A DNA stretch of 64,000 nucleotides, taken from the NCBI GenBank assembly GCA_900547305.1, contig URGH01000002.1, positions 26,488-90,487 of the forward strand, given 5' to 3'. The notes below the pieces were generated by a model, which saw only the letters and a program-made list of their open reading frames with translations, was not told where the DNA came from and did not search any database. How positions within the stretch are numbered: position 1 is the stretch's first letter; the number at the start of each line of letters is the position of its first letter. The position numbers and the translations under genes were made by a program. The stretch is from an uncultured Oscillospiraceae bacterium. GTDB lineage: Bacteria; Bacillota; Clostridia; Oscillospirales; Acutalibacteraceae. Of the stretch, positions 32,947 through 41,064 are shown in pieces.

Positions 32947-32980
32947 AAAAGAGGCACGGAGCAAAATCCGTGCCTCTTTT
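32947..32980. terminator. Terminator after reverse rubrerythrin
   Basis: A perfect 14-bp stem AAAAGAGGCACGGA/TCCGTGCCTCTTTT with a 6-base loop. A and T runs on both sides make it work for both converging genes. Confidence 0.88.
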
Positions 32981-32983
32981 AAC

Positions 32984-33823
32984 TTAAAATTTAGAGTTAT
33001 CCGGCAGTAAAGCGGTCTGACGGCTCTTTCGGTACTTTAATGCCGTGACTCCCGTTTTTCTTTTAAAAGTTTTCATAAAATGTAATTCATCCGAAAAGCC
33101 GCAGGAAAAAGCAACGTCCGCAATAGGCAAATCTGTTGTTTCCAACAGCTCGCAGGCATGCGCTATCCGTTTTTCGGTTATATAGCTTATAAGGGTAGTT
33201 CCGTATTCCCTCTTAAAAAGCCGTAACAGGTGCGCGTGGCTTACACCCGCGTCTCTGCAAAGGCTTTCTATACAGAAAAACTGTGAAAAGCAGCCGCAAT
33301 CAATAGTTTCTTTTATATTCTTTATGCTGCCGGGCGGAATCTTGGATACGCATATATCCATTATTTTATAAAATGCCGAAAGCAAGCCGAAATACTCGTT
33401 AGGCTTTTCCGTAAGCGACTCAAAAATGTTCTTTAATATTTCATCGGTTATTTTGCGGTATCGGTTTTTGAGCGTGAATGTGTTTTCCGAAAATCCAACC
33501 AATTCACCGTAGCGTCCGGCAGCGTTACCGTTCAGCGAAAACCAGACATACTCCCACGGGTCGGCGGGATTGGGGTAATACCTCATTTTAACATTCGGCG
33601 GAATAAAAAACATATCCCCGCCGCCGAGTTCAAATTTCATTTTTTCCACCTCAAGCGTACCGCTGCCGGAAATAATAAAATGCCATGTAAAAAATGTCTG
33701 TATTCTGAAATGCATTTCCGGCTTGGTTACTTTAAAATTATCATACCCTACCCCCAAAACCGTACTGTCGCCGATGTTGTTCGTTATCCCGAAATATGAC
33801 GGTATTTTGATAAAATTCCACAT
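32984..33823 (-). CDS. AraC-family regulator with N-terminal cupin
   Basis: This 279-residue protein has an N-terminal cupin-like sensing domain (FELGGGDMFFIPPN... ) and a C-terminal pair of helix-turn-helix motifs (SHAHLLRLFKREYGTTLISYIT and DVAFSCGFSDELHFMKTFKRKTG). AraC regulators of this kind usually bind sugars or sugar derivatives and control adjacent genes. The ATG at 33823 has AGAGGTG upstream and is preferred to 33847. It is divergent from the Gfo/Idh/MocA gene, its likely target. Confidence 0.9.
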   Translation of the reverse strand: MWNFIKIPSYFGITNNIGDSTVLGVGYDNFKVTKPEMHFRIQTFFTWHFIISGSGTLEVEKMKFELGGGDMFFIPPNVKMRYYPNPADPWEYVWFSLNGNAAGRYGELVGFSENTFTLKNRYRKITDEILKNIFESLTEKPNEYFGLLSAFYKIMDICVSKIPPGSIKNIKETIDCGCFSQFFCIESLCRDAGVSHAHLLRLFKREYGTTLISYITEKRIAHACELLETTDLPIADVAFSCGFSDELHFMKTFKRKTGVTALKYRKSRQTALLPDNSKF

Positions 33824-33907
33824 ATAAAGCACCTCTTTATAAAGCATAGCACAACAACTAAAAAAAGTAAATGATAAAAAAAGACAGTTTTATGTTCTTT
33901 TTTAACA

Positions 33908-33936
33908 TTGTGTTTTTTCTCCGTTTGGAGTAATAT
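33908..33936 (+). promoter_or_regulatory. Possible promoter of the Gfo/Idh/MocA gene
   Basis: TTGTGT (33908-33913) and TAATAT (33931-33936) are 17 bases apart. A small palindrome CTCCGTTTGGAG lies in the spacer and may bind a regulator. Confidence 0.45.
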
Positions 33937-33957
33937 ACTCAAAAAGGAGTGTTTGAT

Positions 33958-35178
33958 ATGGCTAAAATAAAGGCTTGCGTTGCGGGGCTTGGAAACCGCG
34001 GCTATGGGTTGATACGCGATGTGCTTTTGAAGAATACGGATATTGAAATAGTTTCCGTATGCGATATTTATGAGGACAGGGTGGCACACGCCGCTCAAAA
34101 AATCAAGGAATACGGCAACGAACCCGAGGGCTTTACCGATTATAAGCAGGCGCTTTCGGTTAAGGGGCTTAACGCCGTTTTTATATTCAGCGATTGGAGC
34201 ACCCACACGGAAATTGCCGTTTACGCTATGAAAAAGGGCATTGCCGTTGCAAGCGAGGTCGGGTGCGAATATACGCTTGAAAACTGCCAAAGACTTGTAA
34301 GAACAAGGGAAGAAACCGGAACCCCCTATATGTTTGTTGAAAACTGCTGCTGGGGTAAAGAAGAGCTGCTTGCAACCTCAATGGCGCGAAAAAATGTTTT
34401 CGGAACGATAGTGCATTGCGCGGGCGCTTATGCGCACGATTTGCGCAATGAAATAGCCTACGGTCATGTTACACGCCACTATCGCTTTGACAACTACCTT
34501 AACCGCTGCTGCGATAACTACCCGACGCATGAGCTTGGACCCATTGCAAAACTGCTTGACATTAACCGCGGCAACAGAATAATGACTGTTTCGTCATTTG
34601 CCTCAAAAAGCGCGGGGCTTAGCGAATATATTAAAACCCGCGACGACGCAACCGATGAAATGAAAGCCGCTCACTTTGCGCAGGGTGATATTATTACCAC
34701 CGTTTTGACCTGCGCGCGCGGCGAAACCGTTCTTTTGCGGCTTGACACTACCCTGCCGCGCTCCTACAGCCGTGATTTTACGGTTCGCGGCACAAAGGGG
34801 CTGTATATGCAGGATACAAACTCGGTATTTCTTGACGGAGACGAGGAAGCGTTTGAGCCGGTGAAATATTACGAAAAGACGCTTAATAACGCTGTTAAAT
34901 TTGAAGACGAATACTTACCCGAAATTTGGAAAAACGTTACCGAGGAAACGCTGAAAGCCGGTCACGGCGGAATGGATTGGTTTGCCTACAAAGCCTTTAC
35001 CGACGCGCTTATAAACGGTGAGGAAATGCCGATTGATGTGTACGATGCCGCTACGTGGCAGGCGGTGGCTGTGCTTTCGGAAATGTCAATAAAGCAGGGC
35101 GGTGCACCGCAGATAATGCCCGATTTTACAAACGGAAAATGGTTTAAACGCCCGAGAAAGGATGTTTGCAGGCTGTAA
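33958..35178 (+). CDS. Gfo/Idh/MocA-family NAD(P)-dependent dehydrogenase
   Basis: This 406-residue protein has an N-terminal Rossmann fold (ACVAGLGNRGYGLIRDV), the ASEVGCEYT segment following the nucleotide site, and a C-terminal alpha/beta domain. The family oxidises or reduces sugars, inositols and glycosides or acts as a glycosidase using NAD, so the substrate cannot be read here. The ATG at 33958 has AAGGAG 8 bases upstream. The adjacent AraC regulator suggests induction by a carbohydrate. Confidence 0.85.
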   Translation: MAKIKACVAGLGNRGYGLIRDVLLKNTDIEIVSVCDIYEDRVAHAAQKIKEYGNEPEGFTDYKQALSVKGLNAVFIFSDWSTHTEIAVYAMKKGIAVASEVGCEYTLENCQRLVRTREETGTPYMFVENCCWGKEELLATSMARKNVFGTIVHCAGAYAHDLRNEIAYGHVTRHYRFDNYLNRCCDNYPTHELGPIAKLLDINRGNRIMTVSSFASKSAGLSEYIKTRDDATDEMKAAHFAQGDIITTVLTCARGETVLLRLDTTLPRSYSRDFTVRGTKGLYMQDTNSVFLDGDEEAFEPVKYYEKTLNNAVKFEDEYLPEIWKNVTEETLKAGHGGMDWFAYKAFTDALINGEEMPIDVYDAATWQAVAVLSEMSIKQGGAPQIMPDFTNGKWFKRPRKDVCRL

Positions 35179-35192
35179 TATCGAATCGAAAT

Positions 35193-35222
35193 GAGGACTC
35201 GGATTAACCGGGTCTTCTTTTT
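35193..35222 (+). terminator. Terminator after the Gfo/Idh/MocA gene
   Basis: GAGGACTCGG pairs with CCGGGTCTTC (10 bp, two GU pairs) around a 5-base loop, followed by a T run. Confidence 0.75.
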
Positions 35223-35235
35223 TATGCGAAAATAA

Positions 35236-35264
35236 TTGAAAAAATACACTCTATGTATTATAAT
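35236..35264 (+). promoter_or_regulatory. Promoter of lepA
   Basis: TTGAAA (35236-35241) and TATAAT (35259-35264) are 17 bases apart, 34 bases before the GTG start. Confidence 0.7.
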
Positions 35265-35297
35265 ATAAAAGAATATATTTTATAAGGAGCAACAACA

Positions 35298-37103
35298 GTG
35301 GCTTTTCCGCTTGAAAACATAAGAAATTTTTGCATTGTGGCGCATATAGACCACGGCAAATCGACCCTTGCCGACCGACTTTTGGAGCTTACGCAATCGG
35401 TAGCCGAGCGCGATATGGAAGAACAGATACTTGACAGTATGGATTTAGAGCGCGAGCGCGGCATTACCATAAAAGCCCATGCGGTAACGCTTTACTACAA
35501 GGCGAAGGACGGCAACGAATATGAGCTGAACCTTATTGACACCCCCGGGCACGTTGACTTTAACTACGAGGTTTCGCGCTCGCTTGCGGCGTGCGAGGGC
35601 GCGGTGCTTGTGGTGGACGCATCGCAGGGAATAGAGGCGCAGACCCTTGCCAACACCTATTTAGCGGTTGACCACGGGCTGGAGCTTTTGCCGGTTATAA
35701 ACAAAATCGACCTGCCCTCGGCAGAGCCGGAGCGGGTGAAAAAGGAAATTGAGGATGTTATAGGTATTCCCGCAGAGGACGCGCCTATGATTTCCGCCAA
35801 AACGGGGCTTAACGTTGAAGAGGTGCTGGAGCGCATTGTTACCGATATTCCGGCGCCCAAGGGCGACAGGTCAGCCCCGCTTAAAGCGCTTGTATTCGAC
35901 TCTTACTATGACCCCTACAAGGGCGTTGTGGTTTATTTCAGGGTAATAAGCGGCAGACTTAAAACCGGCGATAAAATTAAAATGATGGCGACCGGCGCCG
36001 ATTTTGATACGGTTGAAATAGGCAGAAAGCGCGCAACCTATATGGAGCCGTGCGATACGCTTGAGGCGGGCGAGGTAGGCTATCTTACCGCGTCAATCAA
36101 AACGGTGGACGAGGCGCGCGTGGGCGATACCGTTACCCTTGCCGAAAACCCGGCGGACGCTCCGCTTGAGGGCTACCGAAAGGTAAACCCCGTAGTGTTC
36201 TGCGGAATTTACCCGGCGGACGGCGCAAAGTACCCCGATCTTCGCGAGGCGCTTGAAAAGCTGAGCCTTAACGACGCATCGCTGCTTTTCGAGCCCGAAA
36301 GCTCAAAGGCGCTCGGCTTCGGTTTCCGCTGCGGTTTTTTGGGGCTATTGCATATGGAAATTATTGAAGAGCGGCTTGAGCGCGAGTATAACCTTGACCT
36401 TGTTACCACCGCGCCGAGCGTTGAGTATAAATTCCTGCTTACAAACGGCGAGACCGTAACGGTGGATAACCCCACAAACTACCCCGACCCGGCGGTTATA
36501 GCCGAGGCGCTTGAGCCTGTGGCGGACGTGCATATTTACAGCCCGAGCGAATATGTGGGGGCAATTATGCAGCTTTGCGAGGAGCGCCGCGGGGCGTATA
36601 CCGATATGAAGTATATGGGCGACAGGGTGGATATACACTATGTAATGCCTATGGGCGAAATTGTTTACGATTTCTTTGACGCGCTCAAATCCCGCACAAA
36701 GGGCTACGCAAGCTACGATTACGAGGCAAAGGGCTATGAAAAATCAAAGCTTGTAAAGCTTGACGTTATGCTTGCGGGCGACGTGGTGGACGCGCTTTCG
36801 TTTATAGTTCATTCCGATAATGCTTACAACAAAGCCCGCCGCATTGCCGAAAAGCTGAAGGATTACATTCCGCGCCAGCTTTTTGAGGTGCCTATACAGG
36901 TGGCGGTCTCGGGTAAGATAATTGCGCGCGAAACGGTTAAGGCGCTTAGAAAGGACGTTCTTGCAAAGTGCTACGGCGGCGATATAACCCGAAAGAAAAA
37001 GCTGCTTGAAAAGCAGAAAGAGGGTAAAAAGCGCATGCGCCGCTTAGGCTCGGTTGAAGTTCCGCAAGAGGCGTTTATGGCGGTATTAAAGCTTGACGAA
37101 TAA
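35298..37103 (+). CDS. lepA: Elongation factor 4 (LepA)
   Basis: This is a 601-residue translational GTPase. G motifs seen are [16 protein letters not shown] (G1), [10 protein letters not shown] (switch I), DTPGHVDF (G3), NKIDLPSA (G4) and SAKTG (G5). The C-terminal half has the LepA-specific domain ending in [19 protein letters not shown] residues. It acts at the ribosome, probably in initiation or back-translocation under stress. The GTG at 35298 has AAGGAG 8 bases upstream. Confidence 0.97.
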   Translation: MAFPLENIRNFCIVAHIDHGKSTLADRLLELTQSVAERDMEEQILDSMDLERERGITIKAHAVTLYYKAKDGNEYELNLIDTPGHVDFNYEVSRSLAACEGAVLVVDASQGIEAQTLANTYLAVDHGLELLPVINKIDLPSAEPERVKKEIEDVIGIPAEDAPMISAKTGLNVEEVLERIVTDIPAPKGDRSAPLKALVFDSYYDPYKGVVVYFRVISGRLKTGDKIKMMATGADFDTVEIGRKRATYMEPCDTLEAGEVGYLTASIKTVDEARVGDTVTLAENPADAPLEGYRKVNPVVFCGIYPADGAKYPDLREALEKLSLNDASLLFEPESSKALGFGFRCGFLGLLHMEIIEERLEREYNLDLVTTAPSVEYKFLLTNGETVTVDNPTNYPDPAVIAEALEPVADVHIYSPSEYVGAIMQLCEERRGAYTDMKYMGDRVDIHYVMPMGEIVYDFFDALKSRTKGYASYDYEAKGYEKSKLVKLDVMLAGDVVDALSFIVHSDNAYNKARRIAEKLKDYIPRQLFEVPIQVAVSGKIIARETVKALRKDVLAKCYGGDITRKKKLLEKQKEGKKRMRRLGSVEVPQEAFMAVLKLDE

Positions 37104-37117
37104 GGAGAGTATAAAAA

Positions 37118-37948
37118 ATGACAAGAGCAGAAAGACATAAGGCAATAGTAAAGCGCAGAATTTTTATTGCGGTTTGCCTTTGCGTTTTATTGGCACTGGC
37201 TGTGCTTATAGCGTTTGTTGTAAAGTCGGCGCTCGGCGGCAAAAAAGGCGGCAGCTCGGGCGCTTCACAGGGCAGCAGCACGGTAAATGAATCGGTATCC
37301 GATGTGCAGAGCGAGGATCCCACGCCCAGCTACCCTGCAACGGGACCTAACGGGCTGGACGCGAATTTTTCGCAGCTTTTGCTTGTAAACGCGCAAAACC
37401 CGCTGCCCGAAAATTACGATTACGAGGGCAACCTTACAACCATACCCGATAAGTATATTGGTGGATCTTTAAAGCAAATAGATAAAGACGTATGGCCTTA
37501 TCTGCAAGCTATGCTTGATGCTGCAAATGCAGACGGCGTTAATTTAAAGGTTTGGTCGCCATACCGCTCTTATGCTACGCAAAAGTGGCTTTTCAGCAAA
37601 GAAACAAAAAAATGGCTTGAAGACGGACTTTCAAGCGAGGAAGCGGAAGCAAAGGCGGCAACCGTAGTTACCCGCCCCGGCACCAGCGAGCACAACACCG
37701 GTTTTTGTGCCGACCTTAACTGCGCCGACGATTCGTTTGAAAAAATGCCTGCGTTTGCATGGATGCAGGAGCACGCGGCGGATTACGGCTTTGTGCTGCG
37801 TTTCCCCAAGGATAAGCAGGAAATAACCGGAATAATCTATGAATCGTGGCATTACCGCTTTGTGGGTATAAACAACGCTAAGGAAATGAACAGGCTGAAT
37901 ATGTGCCTTGAAGAATACGTTGAATATATGAACAATAAGAAAAAATAA
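37118..37948 (+). CDS. VanY-type D-Ala-D-Ala carboxypeptidase
   Basis: This 276-residue protein has a basic start, a membrane anchor (about residues 16-38), a Ser/Gly-rich linker and a peptidase M15B domain with zinc ligands SEHNTGFCADL and ESWHYRFV. It trims the terminal D-Ala of peptidoglycan stem peptides outside the cell. GGAGAG precedes the ATG and lepA ends 14 bases upstream. The N-terminal segment AIVKRRIF...VLLA is strikingly like that of the CapA-like protein at 47045. Confidence 0.92.
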   Translation: MTRAERHKAIVKRRIFIAVCLCVLLALAVLIAFVVKSALGGKKGGSSGASQGSSTVNESVSDVQSEDPTPSYPATGPNGLDANFSQLLLVNAQNPLPENYDYEGNLTTIPDKYIGGSLKQIDKDVWPYLQAMLDAANADGVNLKVWSPYRSYATQKWLFSKETKKWLEDGLSSEEAEAKAATVVTRPGTSEHNTGFCADLNCADDSFEKMPAFAWMQEHAADYGFVLRFPKDKQEITGIIYESWHYRFVGINNAKEMNRLNMCLEEYVEYMNNKKK

Positions 37949-37953
37949 ATAAA

Positions 37954-37980
37954 GAGCGTGGCGAAAAAATCGCCACGCTC
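37954..37980. terminator. Terminator after the carboxypeptidase gene
   Basis: An 11-bp stem GAGCGTGGCGA/TCGCCACGCTC with a 5-base A loop, ending CTTATTTA. It lies between two converging genes. Confidence 0.8.
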
Positions 37981-37985
37981 CTTAT

Positions 37986-38777
37986 TTACTTTCTGCGCTT
38001 TTTCAGCCGCAAAATAAAGAATGCGCAAACGGCAAGCTGGCACGCAAGCATAACCGCGCTGCCCTCAAGTTTCATATTGCCGCCCGAAATATATTTATTG
38101 CCGCTGAACGTTAATTTAAGCAAAAACGGATTTTCCACATAAAGCGAGAGACTGCCCGCAACAAGCGAGCTTACGGCGTTATAGGCAAAATGCGCCACAA
38201 CAGGCGCTAAAAGCGAGTAGGAATACTCCGCAATAAGGCAGAAAATAAGGTTGTTAAGCAGCATATTTACGGGATAAATTACGCCGTGCTTTAAAATGCC
38301 TGGATTCATGGATATAAAAAGCAGGGTTATTATTACCGCCGTTACGGTAAAGCCGTAATATTTGCGGTAAAGCCTGAAAAGATAGCCGCGCAATAACAGC
38401 TCGGTTGCGAATACGTTGAAGAAAATTGCCGCAAGCCACAAAAGCGTATGCCCCGGATGATTTATCCCCGAAAATTTGACCTTGCGTATGAGGATAAGCA
38501 AAAGCAGAGTAATTGCAACGGGCACAAGCCCCGTTATAAGCCCTATGCTGTAATGCCGCAGCTTATTTTTCGGGTTGAAAATTTTAAGCCTGTTGCGCTC
38601 CACCGCCGTTTTGAAAAACAGGGTAAATATAAGCATAACGGCAAAAAACATACCGTCGCGCCATAAATTAAGCAGCGCGGCGTTTTGGATTTTGATATTC
38701 GGCAGATAATAAACTATAACTATTGATAAATCAAAAAAGAAAAGCGTTTTGTAAATATTTACAATAAGGTTCTTCAC
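37986..38777 (-). CDS. CPBP-like membrane protein with degenerate active site
   Basis: This 263-residue membrane protein has about eight hydrophobic segments. The pattern ATELLLRGYLFRLYRKYYG aligns with CPBP/Rce1 intramembrane proteases, whose first motif is EExxxR; here the first Glu is Thr. The second motif (usually FxxxH) reads FISMN, so its His is Asn. HFAYNAV of the third motif is kept. It may therefore be inactive as a protease. The start is taken as the GTG at 38777 with GAGGGT upstream. Its role is unknown. Confidence 0.65.
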   Translation of the reverse strand: MKNLIVNIYKTLFFFDLSIVIVYYLPNIKIQNAALLNLWRDGMFFAVMLIFTLFFKTAVERNRLKIFNPKNKLRHYSIGLITGLVPVAITLLLLILIRKVKFSGINHPGHTLLWLAAIFFNVFATELLLRGYLFRLYRKYYGFTVTAVIITLLFISMNPGILKHGVIYPVNMLLNNLIFCLIAEYSYSLLAPVVAHFAYNAVSSLVAGSLSLYVENPFLLKLTFSGNKYISGGNMKLEGSAVMLACQLAVCAFFILRLKKRRK

Positions 38778-38907
38778 ACGAACACCCTCACCGTCATATA
38801 AGTTTTTATTAATTATATAACACTTGAAGAAAAGTATCAATATATAATTAAAAAAACTTGACAAATCGCGGCATATCTAAGAAAATAGTATCAAAGGAGT
38901 GTTGTAT

Positions 38908-40584
38908 ATGGCATATTTATCCGACATTGAAATTGCGGGCAAGTGCAAATTAAAGCCCATAAGCGAAATAGCGAAAAAAGCGGGTATTGACGAAAAGTAC
39001 ATAGAGCAATACGGCAAATACAAGGCGAAAATAGATCTTTCGGTAATGAAAGAAAACCGCCGCGAAAACGGCAAGCTTATACTTGTTACGGCTATAACCC
39101 CCACCCCCGCGGGCGAGGGCAAGACCACCACGACCATAGGGCTTGCCGACGGTATGAGCCGCATAGGCAAAAACGTTGTTGTTGCGCTGCGCGAGCCGTC
39201 TTTAGGTCCTGTTTTCGGAATAAAAGGGGGCGCCGCGGGCGGCGGGTATGCCCAGGTTGTGCCCATGGAAGACATAAATTTACACTTCACGGGGGATTTT
39301 CACGCAATAGGCGCGGCAAACAATTTGCTTGCCGCAATGCTGGATAACCATATAAAGCAGGGCAACGAGCTTAATATTGACGTGCGCAAAATAACCTGGA
39401 AACGCTGTGTTGATATGAACGACCGCCAGTTAAGGCATATTACGGACGGTCTCGGCGGGGTTGCAAACGGCGTGCCGAGAGAAGACGGCTTTGATATAAC
39501 GGTTGCAAGCGAGATTATGGCGGTTCTCTGTTTATCGGAAAGTATAAGCGACCTAAAGGAGCGGCTCTCCCGCATAATTGTGGGCTATACTTATGACGAT
39601 AAGCCCGTAACCTGCGCAGACCTTAAAGCACAGGGCGCAATGGCGGCGCTTTTAAAGGACGCGCTTAAACCGAACCTTGTGCAGACCTTAGAAGGAACGC
39701 CCGCGCTTGTACACGGCGGACCCTTTGCAAATATAGCCCACGGCTGCAACTCCGTAACGGCTACAAAGCTTGCCCTGAAATTGGGCGATTACGCAATAAC
39801 CGAGGCGGGCTTCGGGGCTGACCTCGGCGCGGAAAAATTTCTTGATATAAAGTGCCGAGCGGCGGGTCTCACCCCCGACGCCGTGGTTATGGTGGCTACG
39901 GTGCGCGCACTTAAAATGCATGGCGGGCTTGATAAAAAAAGCCTTGATACCGAGGATATTGCCGCGCTTGAAAAGGGCATACCCAATCTTTTAAGGCACA
40001 TACACAACATTAAAAACGTTTACGGTCTGCCCTGCGTTGTGGCGGTAAACCGCTTCCCGACCGATACCGACCGCGAAATAAACTTTATAATAGAAAAGTG
40101 CCGTGAGCTTGGCGTTAACACAGTGCTTTCCACTGTCTGGGCGGACGGCGGCAAGGGCGGCGAAGAGCTTGCGCGCGAGGTGGTAAGGCTTTGCAGCGAA
40201 GAAAAGGGCGACTTTAAGTTCAGCTATTCGCTTAGCGGCAGCATAGAGGAAAAAATTGAGGCAGTGGTTAAAAAGGTTTACGGCGGCGACGGAATAACCG
40301 TATTGCCCGCGGCTAAAAAGCAGATAGAAAGGCTTACCGCTTTGGGTTTCGGCGGCTTGCCCGTCTGCATTGCGAAAACGCAGTACAGCTTTTCGGATAA
40401 CCCCGCCCTGCTTGGCGCGCCTACGGGCTTTACCGTAACGGTTAAAAATGTTAAAATTTCCGCCGGAGCGGGCTTTACAGTGGTGCTTACGGGCGATATT
40501 ATGACCATGCCCGGGCTGCCTAAACGCCCCGCCGCAGAGAATATTGACGTTGATGAAAACGGAAAAATTACGGGACTTTTCTAA
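38908..40584 (+). CDS. fhs: Formate--tetrahydrofolate ligase
   Basis: This is a 558-residue enzyme with the P-loop [16 protein letters not shown] near residue 65, [18 protein letters not shown] (the substrate loop) and the conserved [14 protein letters not shown]. It makes 10-formyl-THF from formate, THF and ATP for purine synthesis or reductive acetyl-CoA use. The ATG at 38908 has AAAGGAG upstream. No other Wood-Ljungdahl gene lies nearby, so an acetogenic role cannot be claimed. Confidence 0.97.
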   Translation: MAYLSDIEIAGKCKLKPISEIAKKAGIDEKYIEQYGKYKAKIDLSVMKENRRENGKLILVTAITPTPAGEGKTTTTIGLADGMSRIGKNVVVALREPSLGPVFGIKGGAAGGGYAQVVPMEDINLHFTGDFHAIGAANNLLAAMLDNHIKQGNELNIDVRKITWKRCVDMNDRQLRHITDGLGGVANGVPREDGFDITVASEIMAVLCLSESISDLKERLSRIIVGYTYDDKPVTCADLKAQGAMAALLKDALKPNLVQTLEGTPALVHGGPFANIAHGCNSVTATKLALKLGDYAITEAGFGADLGAEKFLDIKCRAAGLTPDAVVMVATVRALKMHGGLDKKSLDTEDIAALEKGIPNLLRHIHNIKNVYGLPCVVAVNRFPTDTDREINFIIEKCRELGVNTVLSTVWADGGKGGEELAREVVRLCSEEKGDFKFSYSLSGSIEEKIEAVVKKVYGGDGITVLPAAKKQIERLTALGFGGLPVCIAKTQYSFSDNPALLGAPTGFTVTVKNVKISAGAGFTVVLTGDIMTMPGLPKRPAAENIDVDENGKITGLF

Positions 40585-40617
40585 ATTTGAAATTTTTGTT
40601 AATTCGGCATATCGCAA

Positions 40618-40646
40618 TTGATTTTTTTGTCGAACAGTGCTATAAT
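40618..40646 (+). promoter_or_regulatory. Promoter of the DUF6110-like gene and ATPase
   Basis: TTGATT (40618-40623) and TATAAT (40641-40646) are 17 bases apart, followed by AAAGGAGG before the ATG. Confidence 0.7.
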
Positions 40647-40679
40647 ATAGCGGAAAAAGAAAAAAGGAGGTTGTTTTAA

Positions 40680-40958
40680 ATGAAATGTGCATGGGGTAAG
40701 CTCGGATTATTTGCCGGAGGACTGCTTTTCGGAACGGCCGGCCTTAAAATTCTGAGCAGTAAAGAGGCTAAAAAAGCCTATACATACACCGCTGCTGCGG
40801 CGCTGCGCGCTAAAGAGGACGTTATGACGGTTGTTACCGCCGTAAAGGAAAACGCGGGCGATATTCTTGCCGACGCTAAGGCGCTTAACGAAAAGCGCGC
40901 TGCCGAAGCGGAAGCGGGGGTTATTGAAGATACCGCCGCGGAAGAAACCGAAAAATAA
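40680..40958 (+). CDS. DUF6110-like small membrane-anchored protein
   Basis: This 92-residue protein has a hydrophobic start (KLGLFAGGLLFGTAGLKIL, about residues 7-25), then a helix with SKEAKKAYTYTAAAALRAKEDVM and an acidic tail. The pattern fits the DUF6110 family often found beside heavy-metal P-type ATPases. It may be an accessory to the ATPase at 41065. It has two N-terminal Cys/Met-type residues (Met1, Cys3) but no CxxC. Confidence 0.75.
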   Translation: MKCAWGKLGLFAGGLLFGTAGLKILSSKEAKKAYTYTAAAALRAKEDVMTVVTAVKENAGDILADAKALNEKRAAEAEAGVIEDTAAEETEK

Positions 40959-40975
40959 TTTCAGCTGAGAGTAGT

Positions 40976-41024
40976 TCCCTCTCATTCGGTCTCGCATACG
41001 CTCAGCTCCCTCCACGGAGGGAGC
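40976..41024 (-). repeat. Dispersed hairpin repeat, copy E
   Basis: On the minus strand it reads GCTCCCTCCGTGGAGGGAGCTGAGCG, a palindromic part and a weak ATGAGAGGGA tail in place of ACTGAGGGG. It lies between the DUF6110 gene and the ATPase, and its GCTCCCTC/GAGGGAGC hairpin before ATTATTTTT might attenuate the operon. Confidence 0.55.
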
Positions 41025-41064
41025 ATTATTTTTATTTGCATTAAATTTTCGGAGATGCAGTTTT

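Noticed and set aside
38908..40584. Acetogenesis locus from fhs plus Rnf
   Set aside because: No other Wood-Ljungdahl gene (metF, folD, acs/cdh) is in the window; fhs is also common in non-acetogens.
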